From positions 1-40,059 of IMG/VR virus record IMGVR_UViG_3300046491_000064: a stretch of DNA of 40,059 nt, one strand, 5' to 3'. Positions 39,571 through 40,059 of this stretch are shown piece by piece. Positions within the stretch are counted from its first letter, which is position 1. The number at the start of each line of letters is the position of its first letter. The translations under genes were made by a program, and so were the position numbers. The notes beneath the pieces were generated by a model. The model searched no databases. It saw only the letters and a program-made list of their open reading frames with translations, and was not told the origin of the DNA. Source of the DNA: a virus.

Positions 39571-40017
39571 ATGGCTTTCACTGAATTCAAATTTGCTAAA
39601 AAGGCTTCTGACCTTCTGATTGGTCATCTGACCCTGAACTTCAGCAACGATAACGCAAACATTACCCCGCCAGCTGCTGGTGCTGCCCTTGCCTTTGGTA
39701 CGGTAGTTGCTCGCGATAAAGGACTGGGTGTCGCTTCTCCTTGGGCTGCTGTCGTTGCTGGTGACCTGACCACTGATAATGAGTTCGCTGTAGTTTGGGG
39801 CAACCATTACGCATTCGCTTCCGACTTCGTGCCTCGTGCAATTGTATCTGGTAAGTATAACGCACTGGTAATTAAGCGTGATGCTCAGTTCAAAGAGTTC
39901 TACATTAAGCAGGCTCAGAGTGCTCTGTCCGCTACCAACTTCGACATTCTGAAACAGCTGATGGCTGATCAAGGTCTGCTGGTTCTGGATGACGTAACTA
40001 AGCTGAAAGCAGCTTAA
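39571..40017 (+). CDS. head decoration protein
   Basis: A 148-residue protein with AGAGGA. The N-terminal segment precedes a strand-rich domain (GAALAFGTVVARDKGLG...VVAGDLTTDNEFAVVWGNH...VPRAIVSGKYNALVIK), typical of lambda gpD-like decoration proteins, and ends in a helix. Position after the protease/scaffold and, presumably, before the major capsid gene (outside the window) fits. It would trimerise on the mature capsid to stabilise it. Confidence 0.8.
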   Translation: MAFTEFKFAKKASDLLIGHLTLNFSNDNANITPPAAGAALAFGTVVARDKGLGVASPWAAVVAGDLTTDNEFAVVWGNHYAFASDFVPRAIVSGKYNALVIKRDAQFKEFYIKQAQSALSATNFDILKQLMADQGLLVLDDVTKLKAA

Positions 40018-40035
40018 TTCGAATTAACAACTTTT

Positions 40036-40053
40036 GGGGTTTGAAAGAACCCC
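40036..40053 (+). terminator. hairpin after the decoration gene
   Basis: GGGGTT, TGAAAG, AACCCC, followed by TTCACT at the window edge. The T run is weak, so it may be an attenuator before the capsid gene. Confidence 0.5.
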
Positions 40054-40059
40054 TTCACT

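Noticed and set aside
1-40059. Integrase, attachment site, insertion sequence or lysogeny module
   Set aside because: No integrase, transposase or recognisable att repeat was seen; the winged-helix protein at 30170 is not enough to claim a repressor.

Overview
The window is part of a tailed double-stranded DNA phage genome (Caudoviricetes). The host is probably a gammaproteobacterium. This rests on strong sigma70-type promoters, GGAG-type ribosome binding sites, tRNA genes with encoded CCA ends, and a terminase-portal-protease-decoration head cassette. The combination of NAMPT-like and Prs-like enzymes, polynucleotide kinase, RNA ligase, DNA ligase and a tRNA cluster recalls medium-sized myophages of the Felix O1 / PAK_P1 type. 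That resemblance is from memory and was not tested by any search.

Region 1 (1-9312, rightward) is an early-type accessory region of about 30 very small genes, each singly or in short groups behind its own promoter. Two promoter styles recur. One has a conserved 16-base spacer containing CTTTTCTAAATG. The other carries an inverted repeat between or across the -35 and -10 boxes. Simple terminators with re-used stem-loops separate several units. Nearly all products are unrecognised small proteins: membrane peptides, zinc-ribbon proteins, acidic proteins and a winged-helix-like protein.

Region 2 (9313-10490) has no convincing gene. It starts with repeated ATGTCGC words and continues into a dense series of about 17 unrelated, short, near-perfect hairpins (9400-10089). 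This is the strangest part of the window: a candidate large structured RNA or a DNA-structure (origin-like) region.

Region 3 (10491-29925, leftward) is a tightly packed block of overlapping genes, fed by a promoter at 29955-29982 and another at 23726-23753 just after a terminator. The upstream part carries a C39/papain-like protein, an RNA ligase 1 homologue, polynucleotide kinase-phosphatase, a Prs-like enzyme and a NAMPT-like enzyme. The downstream part carries a SpoT/MESH1-type HD hydrolase, a dCMP-deaminase-like enzyme, ATP-dependent DNA ligase, a SLOG-fold nucleotide-binding protein, a PPP-family phosphatase, a TOPRIM primase-like protein, a PD-(D/E)XK nuclease, a T5orf172/MUG113 GIY-YIG-like protein and a CYTH triphosphate-tunnel enzyme. 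Many small unknown genes lie between them, including several under 60 codons that were recovered by eye.

Region 4 (29955-31811) is a divergent control region with three exact 23-base-spaced repeats in front of a winged-helix protein, followed by small genes including a DUF4326 protein. Region 5 (31831-33657) is a tRNA operon with 12 tRNA genes (Trp, Arg-UCU, Asn, Asp, Tyr, Pro, Thr, Arg-ACG, Cys, Lys, Gly, Ser), two small ORFs and two structured untranslated segments. Region 6 (33702-40059) is the start of the head module: a small fiber-like protein, terminase small-subunit candidate, an unknown, TerL, portal, S49 protease with an internal scaffold start, and a decoration protein.

Read together, the leftward block looks like host-takeover and counter-defence metabolism: rebuilding NAD+, repairing cut tRNA, and hydrolysing or sensing nucleotide signals. 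The tRNA operon would supply the substrates most exposed to anticodon nucleases. That functional link is inference.
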